A DNA stretch of 48,084 nucleotides, taken from positions 1 through 48,084 of the forward strand of contig DASVCS010000065.1 of the NCBI GenBank assembly GCA_036381495.1. Reading direction: 5' to 3'. The notes under the pieces were generated by a model. It was not told the origin of the DNA. It saw only the letters and a program-made list of their open reading frames with translations, and did not search any database. This document shows, piece after piece, positions 41,801 through 48,084 of this stretch (its first letter is position 1; each line of letters opens with the position of its first letter). A program made the translations under genes and the position numbers. Source of the stretch: DASVCS01 sp036381495. GTDB taxonomy: Bacteria; Gemmatimonadota; Gemmatimonadetes; Longimicrobiales; RSA9.

Positions 41801-43030
41801 ATGGGGCAGCCGATAGGAACGATGGACCCGTACCTGACCGAAGAGCACGAAGGATTTCGCCGGGAAATTCGCGAATTCGCGGAGGCCGCGATCGCGCCCG
41901 TCGCCCGGGAGTTGGACGCGGAGAGCCGCTTCCCCTGGGAGAACGTGCGGGCGATGGCCGACCTCGGCCTGTTCGGGATCAACGTGCCGGTCGAGTACGG
42001 TGGCCTCGGTCGGGACTATCTGAGCTACATCCTGGCCATCGAAGAGCTCGCCCGGGTGGACGCGAGCCACGCGATCACCGTGAGCGCGCATTCCACCCTC
42101 GGGACATCACCGATCCTGAGCTTCGGCACGGAGGCGCAGAAGCAGCGCTTTCTCCCGCTCCTCGCCCGCGGACGCGTGCTCGCGGGATTCGGCCTGACGG
42201 AGCCGGGCGCCGGCTCGGATGCGAGCGGCACGCGAACCGTCGCGGTGCGCGAGAACGGTGGCTACCGGATCAACGGCAGCAAGATCTTCATCACCCACGC
42301 GGGCGTGGGTGAGGTCTTCGTCATCACCGCGGTGACGGATAGAGAACAGGGGCCGCGGGGGATCAGCAGTTTCATTGTAACGAAGGAGACGACGGACCGA
42401 CAGGCGGCGGACCGGGTCGGGATCGGCCACGCGCCGGAACTCGAGCCCTTCACGCCCGGCGTGCGGGCGGGGAAGAAGGAAGATAAGATGGGTTGGCGGG
42501 CGTCCGACACCCGCGAGTTGATCCTGGAGGACGCGGCGGTTCCGGCCGAGAACCGGCTCGGCGCCGAGGGCGAGGGGTTCATCAACTTCATGAAGACGCT
42601 CGATTCCGGACGGATCGGGATCGGCGCGCTCTCGCTCGGGCTTGCGCAGGGCGCCTTCGAGCAGGCGCTGCGCTTCACCGCCTCGCGCGAGCAGTTCCGC
42701 CGGCCGATCCGCGAATTCCAGGGCGTGCAGTTCGCGCTCGCGGACATGGCGACCGAGATCACCTGTGCCCGGCACCTGGTGTACCATGCCGCCTGGCTCA
42801 AGGAGCGCGGTCGGCCCTTCGGTCAGGCGGCGGCGATGGCAAAGCTCTACGCCAGCGAGCTGGCGATGCGCGTGACGACGCGCGCCGTCCAGCTTCTCGG
42901 CGGAGCCGGCTACACCAGCGAGTTCCCGGTCGAGCGGATGATGCGCGATGCGAAGATCTGCGAGATCGGTGAAGGCACCAGTGAGGTGCAGCGGCTGGTC
43001 ATCGCCCGTAGCCTCGCCGACGGCCTCTGA
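41801..43030 (+). CDS. Acyl-CoA dehydrogenase
   Basis: An FAD enzyme that introduces the 2,3 double bond into acyl-CoA. The 409-residue protein has the N-terminal helical domain, then FGLTEPGAGSDASGTRT and INGSKIFITHAGVGEVFVI (FAD-contact beta domain), GFINFMKTLDSGRIGIGALSLGLAQGAFE, QLLGGAGYTSEFPVERMMRDAKI, and the catalytic glutamate E391 in GEGTSEVQR. About 16 extra residues (VGIGHAPELEPFTPGV region) lie before GKKEDKMGWRASDTRELI compared with typical members. The chain-length range cannot be read from sequence. ATG 41801 has GGGGA six bases before it; ATG 41822 is an alternative. No clear promoter is seen in 41676-41800. Confidence 0.9.
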   Translation: MGQPIGTMDPYLTEEHEGFRREIREFAEAAIAPVARELDAESRFPWENVRAMADLGLFGINVPVEYGGLGRDYLSYILAIEELARVDASHAITVSAHSTLGTSPILSFGTEAQKQRFLPLLARGRVLAGFGLTEPGAGSDASGTRTVAVRENGGYRINGSKIFITHAGVGEVFVITAVTDREQGPRGISSFIVTKETTDRQAADRVGIGHAPELEPFTPGVRAGKKEDKMGWRASDTRELILEDAAVPAENRLGAEGEGFINFMKTLDSGRIGIGALSLGLAQGAFEQALRFTASREQFRRPIREFQGVQFALADMATEITCARHLVYHAAWLKERGRPFGQAAAMAKLYASELAMRVTTRAVQLLGGAGYTSEFPVERMMRDAKICEIGEGTSEVQRLVIARSLADGL

Positions 43031-43091
43031 AGCCCTCCATTCCGTCACCACCTCGTCCCGGTCGGCGGCTCCGAAGTCGTGACATAGGTCT

Positions 43092-44618
43092 ATGAAACGA
43101 GAGATCCTGATTTCGGCTGCGCCGCAGGAGACGCGCGTGGCCATCCTCGAGGATGATGGGCTCGTCGAATTCATGGTGGATCGCCCCGAGGCCGAGCGCC
43201 TGGTGGGCGACATCTACCTGGGCCAGGTCGAGGCCGTGCTCCCGGGCATCCAGGCCGCCTTCGTCGACATCGGCACCGAGAAGGCAGCGTTCCTGCACGT
43301 TTCGGACGTGGCGCGCGACGATGCCGCGGAGGAGGACGAAGAGGCGGAGGAGACCAACGGCAAGAACCGGCGCTACCCGCCGATCCAGGAACTCGTCAAA
43401 AAGGGCGAGCGACTGATCGTGCAGGTCTCGAAGGAGCCGATCGGGACCAAGGGGCCGCGCGTGACCACGCAGGTCTCGCTCCCCGGCCGGTTCCTGGTCT
43501 TCATGCCCTACTCGGACCACATTGGCGTCAGCCGCAAGATCGACGACCGCGAGGAGCGGACCCGCCTGCGCGCGCTCGCCAAGGAGATCGTGCCGGAGAA
43601 CGCCGGTGGCGTCATCATCCGCACCGTCGGCGAAGAGCTGACGCGCGAGATCTTCGAGCGCGAGTTCAAGGCGCTCACCGGCACGTGGAAGAAGATCCAG
43701 CGCCGGGCGAAGGGTGCACGGCCGCCGGCGCTGATCCACCGCGAGGCCAAGCTCACGCGCGGCATCATCCGCGACGTCTTCACGGAGAAGGTGGACGCCC
43801 TCGTCATCGACAGCAAAGAGATCTACAACGAGGTCAAGCAGTACCTCCAGAGCGTCGATCCGGAGCTGATGGACCGCGTCCACCTCTACACCGACTCTCC
43901 CGCGCTCTTCGACAAGTACGGCGTGGAAGATGCGATCCGCGAGGCGTTCCAGCGTCGTGTGGATCTGCCGACGGGCGGCTACATCATCATCGAGCCGACC
44001 GAGGCGCTCGTCTCGATCGATGTCAACACCGGCCGCTACACCGGGAAGAAGGATCCCGAACAGACCATCCTCAAGACCAACCTCGACGCGGCCCGGGAGA
44101 TCGCGCGGCAGCTCCGGCTGCGCGACGTCGGCGGCATCATCGTCTGCGACTTCATCGACATGGAGTCCCGCGCCAACCAGGACCGCGTGCTCCAGGAGCT
44201 CAGGACCTACCTCAACCGGGACCGCGCGCGCACCCGCGCCTTCCAGGTCTCCGAACTCGGGCTGGTCGAAATGACGCGCCAGCGCGTCCGACCCTCGCTC
44301 TTCCAGTCGCTCACCCTGCCGTGCAGCCATTGCGGCGGCACCGGCCGCGTCTTCACCCCGGAAACGGTGGTCCGCAGGATCGAACGCGCCATCCGCCGCG
44401 CCGCGATCGAAGGGGCCGAGAAGGAGATCCTGATCCGCGCACATCCGCAGGTCGCGCTCTACATCCTGGAAGAGGAACCGAACTTCCTGCGCCGACTCGC
44501 GAAGACGTCCCGCCTCGCTCTCGACATCCGCGACGACCCGCTGATGCGCCAGGACGAGTTCCGCCTCCTCGCCGGCCCCGCGGGCACCGATGTGACGTCG
44601 AAGTACGCGCTCGGCTAG
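43092..44618 (+). CDS. rng: Ribonuclease G/E family endoribonuclease
   Basis: An endoribonuclease for 5S/16S rRNA maturation and mRNA decay. The 508-residue protein starts with REILISAAPQETRVAILEDDGL, and an S1 domain follows (VGDIYLGQVEAVLPGIQAAFVDIGTEKAAFLHVSD) that is interrupted by an acidic stretch (DDAAEEDEEAEETNGKN). The DNase I-like catalytic part has D310 (SIDVNTG) and D353 (CDFIDM), whose 43-residue spacing equals D303/D346 in E. coli RNase E. The zinc-link CSHC is at 411-414. It has no C-terminal scaffold, so it is RNase G in size. The neighbouring rplU-rpmA is a common arrangement. An AT-poor 61-base gap precedes it. Confidence 0.94.
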   Translation: MKREILISAAPQETRVAILEDDGLVEFMVDRPEAERLVGDIYLGQVEAVLPGIQAAFVDIGTEKAAFLHVSDVARDDAAEEDEEAEETNGKNRRYPPIQELVKKGERLIVQVSKEPIGTKGPRVTTQVSLPGRFLVFMPYSDHIGVSRKIDDREERTRLRALAKEIVPENAGGVIIRTVGEELTREIFEREFKALTGTWKKIQRRAKGARPPALIHREAKLTRGIIRDVFTEKVDALVIDSKEIYNEVKQYLQSVDPELMDRVHLYTDSPALFDKYGVEDAIREAFQRRVDLPTGGYIIIEPTEALVSIDVNTGRYTGKKDPEQTILKTNLDAAREIARQLRLRDVGGIIVCDFIDMESRANQDRVLQELRTYLNRDRARTRAFQVSELGLVEMTRQRVRPSLFQSLTLPCSHCGGTGRVFTPETVVRRIERAIRRAAIEGAEKEILIRAHPQVALYILEEEPNFLRRLAKTSRLALDIRDDPLMRQDEFRLLAGPAGTDVTSKYALG

Positions 44619-44632
44619 AGCGCTTCGTCCGC

Positions 44633-44691
44633 CGGTTCGGAGCCGCCCGGCTGCCCGCGCGCTCGCGACACGCGGGTGCAACTCCGGACCG
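44633..44691. repeat. Imperfect inverted repeat between rng and rplU
   Basis: CGGTTCGGAG (44633-44642) and CTCCGGACCG (44682-44691) pair with one mismatch or G-U pair. A smaller CCCGCG/CGCGGG stem lies within. It could fold at the end of the rng transcript, upstream of the rplU promoter; no T-run follows, so intrinsic termination is doubtful. Confidence 0.4.
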
Positions 44692-44723
44692 ACGCGACGC
44701 CCGCGCCAGGACGGCGCAAGGGC

Positions 44724-44752
44724 TTGACACCACGCGGTCCGATGGTGATAAT
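44724..44752 (+). promoter_or_regulatory. Promoter of rplU-rpmA
   Basis: TTGACA at 44724-44729, a 17-base spacer, and GATAAT at 44747-44752, within the AT-rich run TGATAATTAA. This is the strongest sigma70-type promoter match I see in the window. Transcription would start near 44759, about 25 bases before the rplU ATG at 44784. Confidence 0.82.
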
Positions 44753-44783
44753 TAACGACTGTGACTCGAATCTGAAGACAACC

Positions 44784-45098
44784 ATGTACGCAATCATTCG
44801 CTCGGGGGACAAACAGTTCCGGGTCGAGCCCGGCGGGACGATCCGGATCCCGTCGCTCGAGGCCGAAGTCGGCGCTGCCGTCGAGTTCTCCGAAGTCCTG
44901 CTCGCGAGTACGGACGGCGAGGTCCGTGTCGGGACGCCAACGATCGAGGGTGCGGTGGTCACGGGCGAGGTCGTGGCGCACGGCAAGGGCGAGAAGATCG
45001 TCGTCTTCAAGTGGAAGCGGCGGAAGAACTACCGTCGCAAGCAGGGGCATCGGCAGAAGTACACGGAAGTGCGGATCGGCGAGATCCGCGTCGCGTAG
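44784..45098 (+). CDS. rplU: 50S ribosomal protein L21
   Basis: This is a component of the large ribosomal subunit that binds 23S rRNA. The 104-residue protein begins MYAIIRSGDKQFRVEPGG and ends with KWKRRKNYRRKQGHRQKYTEVRIGEI, the basic conserved tail. Its length is normal. The ATG at 44784 lies about 25 bases from the expected transcription start, with only a weak GAAGA as ribosome-binding site. A longer frame upstream runs through the promoter and is not used. rpmA follows after eight bases. Confidence 0.97.
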   Translation: MYAIIRSGDKQFRVEPGGTIRIPSLEAEVGAAVEFSEVLLASTDGEVRVGTPTIEGAVVTGEVVAHGKGEKIVVFKWKRRKNYRRKQGHRQKYTEVRIGEIRVA

Positions 45099-45106
45099 GG
45101 GGTGGC

Positions 45107-45367
45107 ATGGCGCACAAGAAGGGAGTCGGATCGAGCCGGAACGGACGGGATTCGAACCCGCAGTTCCTGGGTGTGAAGCGCTACGGAGGGCAGTCCGTGG
45201 TGGCGGGCAACATCCTGGTTCGGCAGCGGGGCACGAAGTTCCACCCGGGCCGGAACGTGGGCCGTGGCCGCGATGACACGTTGTTCGCGCTGATCGACGG
45301 CGTGGTCGCGTTCGAGCGGCGCGGCCGGAACGGTCGGCGGTACATTTCGGTCTACCCGGCGTCGTAG
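45107..45367 (+). CDS. rpmA: 50S ribosomal protein L27
   Basis: L27 reaches the peptidyl-transferase centre with its N-terminal tail. The 86-residue protein begins MAHKKGVGSSRNGRDSNPQFLG and continues RYGGQSVVAGNILVRQRGTKFHPG. It starts directly with the mature AHKKG tail, without the cleavable extension seen in many Firmicutes. GGGGGTGGC precedes the ATG. A strong terminator follows after about 30 bases, closing the rplU-rpmA unit. Confidence 0.97.
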   Translation: MAHKKGVGSSRNGRDSNPQFLGVKRYGGQSVVAGNILVRQRGTKFHPGRNVGRGRDDTLFALIDGVVAFERRGRNGRRYISVYPAS

Positions 45368-45392
45368 ACCGGTCCGGATGGAGATGGATCGA

Positions 45393-45428
45393 GGGAGCCC
45401 CGGCTCGTGGAGCCGGGGCCCTTTTTTT
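45393..45428 (+). terminator. Intrinsic terminator after rpmA
   Basis: GCCCCGGCTC (45397-45406), loop GTG, GAGCCGGGGC (45410-45419). A flanking GGG/CCC extends the stem, and seven T follow at 45422-45428. A textbook terminator. Confidence 0.95.
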
Positions 45429-45502
45429 GTGTTCCCGTCGCGGAGGTCTGGCCCCGTTCCTGCGCAATCGAAGGAGGGGACCACCGACTCGGGAGGCCCG
45501 AA

Positions 45503-45928
45503 ATGGACGGTGAGCGACGGGATCGCGAGAGGCGGAGCTGGATGGTCCGGGCGGGGGACGTCGAGCCGTACACCGCGCTTCGTTGGGTGGGGATGCTGTT
45601 CAAGGCGGCGGCCGTGTTCCTCATCGTGGCCGTCATCGCGGAGTTCATTGCCGGGCTGCGCGCCGAGGGGTGGGATGCCATACCGGTGCTGTTGGGAGAG
45701 GTCGCGCAGACCGCGGTGCTGGCGGTGGTGTTGTGGGGCGGCGGCGACCTGGTCCGTCTGCTGATCGACATCGGGCACGACATCCGGGCGGATCGGATTC
45801 TCCTGACGCGGTTGACTCACCGGACCGAGTCCGGAGGCGGCGCGGAGGCGCCGGAGGCCGCGGCTCGACACTGGGCGGTGCGTCCGCGGGAGGCGCCGCG
45901 CGAGGCCGGTCCCGAAGCCGCGGATTGA
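45503..45928 (+). CDS. Small membrane protein of unknown function
   Basis: The 141-residue protein has a charged N terminus (MDGERRDRERRSW), a first membrane helix (MLFKAAAVFLIVAVIAEFIAGL), a short loop, a second hydrophobic segment (AQTAVLAVVLWGGGDLVRLLI), and a charged, Ala/Glu/Pro-rich C-terminal tail. I do not recognise the family. The ATG at 45503 has GGGAGG (45491-45496) in good position; the frame stays open upstream through the rpmA terminator, which argues against an earlier start. It occupies the place where many genomes have obgE after rpmA. The 241 bases after it (45929-46169), where it converges with the symporter gene, contain a CGGGATCCCG palindrome but no T-run terminator. Confidence 0.65.
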   Translation: MDGERRDRERRSWMVRAGDVEPYTALRWVGMLFKAAAVFLIVAVIAEFIAGLRAEGWDAIPVLLGEVAQTAVLAVVLWGGGDLVRLLIDIGHDIRADRILLTRLTHRTESGGGAEAPEAAARHWAVRPREAPREAGPEAAD

Positions 45929-46169
45929 GGTGGTTGCACCGGCTGAAGCGTGACGGCCGGGGGGCGCCTGCGTTTCCACGCCTGGAGCGGTTGTCGCATC
46001 GTTTCGGAGTCGAACGCGCCAGCGGCACGAGCGCGCCGAGCGGCACGCGGCTCCGGACCCGCGGCCGAACCCCTCCAGGTTTGCGGCGGGAACGGGATCG
46101 GGATCCCGGTCGGAAGCGGCGTGAGCCGGGGAGTTCCGGACACGCGGGCTTCAGCGGATCCGGTGACGC

Positions 46170-47675
46170 TCAGACCGTCTCGGCCGCGACGCCGACGGCG
46201 GGCGGCGGCGCGGGCTCCCCGCCCACGAACGCGGCCGTGTGGCTGGTGGGTTGCGGCGTGGTCGACAGGCTGACGGCGATGAGCGTCGCGGTGTTCACCA
46301 CGGCACCGAGGAGGCCCTCGTGGATGTCGAACGGGCGCCACTCGGGCCGCAGCAGGAAGAGGATGGTGGTGGCGGTGCCGGCGAGCAATCCGGCGAGCAC
46401 GCCCGGCGTGGTCGCGCGGCGCCAGTAGAGGGCCGCGTAGACCGGCGGCGCGAGCTGGTCGACGAGGCCGTACGCGGTGAGCAGCAGCCAGACCAGCGTC
46501 TTGTGCTGGATGATCGCCAGATAATAGGCGAGTGCGCCGGTACCCACGACCAGCACGCGCATGAGCCGTCGCCGGGTGTCGTCGCTGAGCGCGAGGAAGG
46601 GGCTCAGCCCATCTTCGACGGTGATCGAGGCCGCGCCGTGCAGCAGCGCATCCCCGGTCGACATGGAGGCCGAGAGTGCGCCCGCACAGAAGAGGCCCAC
46701 GACGAGCGCGGGCAGGCCGGTGTTCAGGATGAGGTGCGGGAGGACGGCATCCGGCTGCGCGGGCGGGTCGGGGAAGAGGACGCCTGCGAAGCCGATGATG
46801 AACACGGGGATGAGGAAGAGCTGGAACGTGGGGAACAGTATCACGGTGCGGCGGAGCGTATCGTCGTCGCGGGCGGTGTAGGACTTCATGAAGAGGTGGG
46901 GCCACATCAGGAAGCCGAGCGCCGAGGCGAGGATCGCCGAGGAGTAGGCGCCCCAGCTCCACGGCGCACCCGAGGCATCGAGTCCCGGGAGGAGGAGCAG
47001 GTCGGGATGCTCGGTCGCGATGCGCTCGAACATGGGTCCGATCCCCCCGTAGAGCCTGCTCGGGATGTAGAGCCCGAGCGCCCAGGCCACGACGAGCATG
47101 AACACGCCCTGAAGGACGTTGGTCCAGGCGACGGCCGAGACGCCACCGGCCAACACGTAGACCAGCACGACCGCGTACGCCAGGGCGGCGCCGAGCCAGA
47201 AGGGGACGTGTCCGTCGGTCACGGCGCTGAACACGATCCCGGCGCCGCTCATCTGGACCATGAGGTAGGGGATGAAAGCGGCGAGCGAGGCCAGTGCGAA
47301 GACCAGCGAAAGGGCGCGGCTCGGGAAGCGCCCCACCACGAGCTGGGCCTGGGTCACGTAACCGAAGCGGCGGCCGAGCCGCCCCGCCTTGGGTCCCGCG
47401 AAGTACCATGGCGCGATCCCGAGCACGCCGTAGCTCAGAATGTAGAACGAGGCCGCGCCCCGTGAGTACGCCCAGCCCGGCCCACCGAGGAACGCGAAGG
47501 CGCTGAAGATGGTGGCGCCGGTGACGAAGTACATGGCGATGAGACCGAAGTGCCGGTCGGCGGCGACGTAGCCGGTGACGCTCCCGCTCACGCGCCGGCC
47601 GGCCAGGAGTCCGACCAGCAGGGTGACGGCGAGGTAGCCGAAGACGACGATCGTGATGATCTGCCAGCGATCCAT
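46170..47675 (-). CDS. Sodium:solute symporter (SSS) family transporter
   Basis: The 501-residue protein has about 13 membrane helices. It begins MDRWQIITIVVFGYLAVTLLVGLLAGRRV and contains YFVTGATIFSAFAFLGGPGWAYSRG, the first-helix sodium-site region, and GALSASMSTGDALLHGAASI, the eighth-helix signature with conserved serines. These match the SSS/PanF-PutP fold. The substrate cannot be read; SSS members paired with a small DUF3311 protein often move monocarboxylates or acetate-like acids, which is only a hint. It is minus-strand, and the small partner gene ends three bases upstream, so the two form one operon. Confidence 0.9.
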   Translation of the reverse strand: MDRWQIITIVVFGYLAVTLLVGLLAGRRVSGSVTGYVAADRHFGLIAMYFVTGATIFSAFAFLGGPGWAYSRGAASFYILSYGVLGIAPWYFAGPKAGRLGRRFGYVTQAQLVVGRFPSRALSLVFALASLAAFIPYLMVQMSGAGIVFSAVTDGHVPFWLGAALAYAVVLVYVLAGGVSAVAWTNVLQGVFMLVVAWALGLYIPSRLYGGIGPMFERIATEHPDLLLLPGLDASGAPWSWGAYSSAILASALGFLMWPHLFMKSYTARDDDTLRRTVILFPTFQLFLIPVFIIGFAGVLFPDPPAQPDAVLPHLILNTGLPALVVGLFCAGALSASMSTGDALLHGAASITVEDGLSPFLALSDDTRRRLMRVLVVGTGALAYYLAIIQHKTLVWLLLTAYGLVDQLAPPVYAALYWRRATTPGVLAGLLAGTATTILFLLRPEWRPFDIHEGLLGAVVNTATLIAVSLSTTPQPTSHTAAFVGGEPAPPPAVGVAAETV

Positions 47676-47678
47676 GGT

Positions 47679-47894
47679 TCACCCCTCCCGGCGCGCCCGC
47701 GCTTCCGCGCGGCCGAGGACCCAGAAGATGACGACGGCCGCGGCCACCCACACGGTCGGCCAGAAGAAGGAGAAGGGCAGTCCGAGGATGAGGGGCCGGA
47801 TCCGGTTGAAGGGGAGGACGCCCGGGAACGTCTGGACGATCGCGTAGGTCGCGAAGAAGGCGAACGCGAGCCGGCGGGCGGTGCGGAGTCTCAT
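47679..47894 (-). CDS. DUF3311-like small membrane protein
   Basis: The 71-residue protein has two membrane helices (about 8-28 and 42-62) with FPFNR-like LPFNRIRPLILGLPFSFFWPTVWV between and within them, the pattern of DUF3311 proteins. These are usually encoded directly before an SSS symporter and are thought to be accessory subunits. Start and stop are both clear on the minus strand (47894 down to 47679), with the symporter ATG three bases after the stop. Confidence 0.82.
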   Translation of the reverse strand: MRLRTARRLAFAFFATYAIVQTFPGVLPFNRIRPLILGLPFSFFWPTVWVAAAVVIFWVLGRAEARARREG

Positions 47895-47926
47895 TGTGCC
47901 GTTGGGGGTTCGAGGGATCGCGAAGC

Positions 47927-47956
47927 AAGATAGGCGGTTCGTCGCCTCCGTGCCAG
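47927..47956 (-). promoter_or_regulatory. Candidate promoter of the DUF3311-symporter operon
   Basis: On the minus strand CTGGCA (47956-47951), an 18-base spacer, and TATCTT (47932-47927), each matching four of six consensus bases. Transcription would start near 47920, about 26 bases before the ATG at 47894. It lies in the 83-base gap after the heavy-metal-associated domain gene. Confidence 0.42.
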
Positions 47957-47977
47957 ATGACGCGCGTGGCGGCCGCG

Positions 47978-48084
47978 CTACCCGGCGCGGCGGCCGGCGA
48001 AGTGGGCTTCGTATCCGGCGCTGCGGATCCAGTTCACGATGTCGGCGGGCTCGACGACGTCCTCGTCGTAGCTGACTTCGGCGA
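47978..48084 (-). CDS. C-terminal end of a heavy-metal-associated domain protein (partial)
   Basis: The last 35 codons of a minus-strand gene cut by the window edge. The reading AEVSYDEDVVEPADIVNWIRSAGYEAHFAG ends in TAG at 47978-47980. The pattern (A)xVxYD...V....I...I...GYEA is the final strand-helix of an HMA domain, as in CopZ, MerP or the N terminus of copper ATPases. The CxxC metal site would lie outside the window. Because it stops soon after the domain, a small standalone metallochaperone or a protein ending in HMA is likely. Confidence 0.6.
   Translation of the reverse strand, partial: AEVSYDEDVVEPADIVNWIRSAGYEAHFAGRRAG

Noticed and set aside
45141..45166. A T-loop-like GGATTCGAACCCGC suggesting a tRNA.
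   Set aside because: It lies inside the rpmA reading frame (NGRDSNPQF) and no acceptor or anticodon stem can be built around it.
46096..46105. CGGGATCCCG palindrome as a terminator between the converging genes.
   Set aside because: The stem is only five base pairs and no T-run follows on either strand.
47881..48075. A plus-strand ORF at the right edge.
   Set aside because: It is opposite the DUF3311 start and the heavy-metal-associated domain reading, which have better support.

Overview
The window is a GC-rich (roughly two-thirds G+C), densely packed piece of chromosome from a diderm, lipopolysaccharide-making bacterium. The gene mix includes a PorV/PorQ-like barrel, an LpxC-FabZ fusion, a complete run from BamA through LpxK, McsA-McsB-ClpC arginine-phosphate proteolysis, and BshC of bacillithiol synthesis, together with ordinary sigma70-like promoters. 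This fits Gemmatimonadota or a close relative in the Fibrobacterota-Chlorobiota-Bacteroidota (FCB) group better than Proteobacteria. The phylum is an inference; no rRNA gene is present. Almost everything is on the plus strand; only the last three genes (46170-48084) are on the minus strand. I saw no insertion sequence, prophage, CRISPR array or tRNA. The longest stretch without a gene is 241 bases (45929-46169).

Layout. (1) 159-5432: era, a Trm112-type zinc peptide, a PorV-like barrel, a second exported protein and rnr, joined by overlapping or abutting stops and starts. (2) 5493-7108: a receiver-GGDEF protein coupled to a zinc-ribbon protein. (3) 7226-9916: prfB, with its programmed frameshift, then lysS. 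(4) 9927-16045: a Lol-type permease, its ATPase, then mcsA-mcsB-clpC without ctsR. (5) 16069-26393: envelope assembly, with bamA, skp, lpxD, lpxC-fabZ, lpxA, a Gfo/Idh oxidoreductase, lpxB, a DUF374 acyltransferase and lpxK. (6) 26390-33433: nadB, a glutamate dehydrogenase, rlmH, bshC, a small membrane protein and murJ. (7) 33536-41675: uvrC, gltX, larC, a TPR lipoprotein and recQ. (8) 41801-45928: an acyl-CoA dehydrogenase, RNase G, rplU-rpmA and a small membrane protein. (9) Minus strand: a sodium:solute symporter with a DUF3311 partner, and the end of a heavy-metal-associated domain protein.

How it fits together. Regions 4 and 5 form a nearly unbroken run. Lipoprotein release (Lol), protein quality control (McsA/McsB/ClpC), outer-membrane protein folding (BamA, Skp) and the Raetz pathway for lipid A (LpxD, LpxC, LpxA, LpxB, LpxK, plus a candidate secondary acyltransferase) are arranged with gaps of a few bases or ATGA overlaps. 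The oxidoreductase between lpxA and lpxB lies where Acidithiobacillus carries gnnA, hinting at amide-linked (3-amino) lipid A.

The most checkable unusual points are: a probable CUG start codon for bshC; the RF2 frameshift site, with a terminator-like hairpin between a good promoter and the prfB start; the arginine-phosphorylation module in a diderm, with both phosphoarginine-reading glutamates kept in ClpC but an altered allosteric motif in McsB; and several tiny ORFs whose stops overlap or abut the start of a real gene. I did not find a clearly new multi-gene system; the window is mostly conserved core functions with informative variations.
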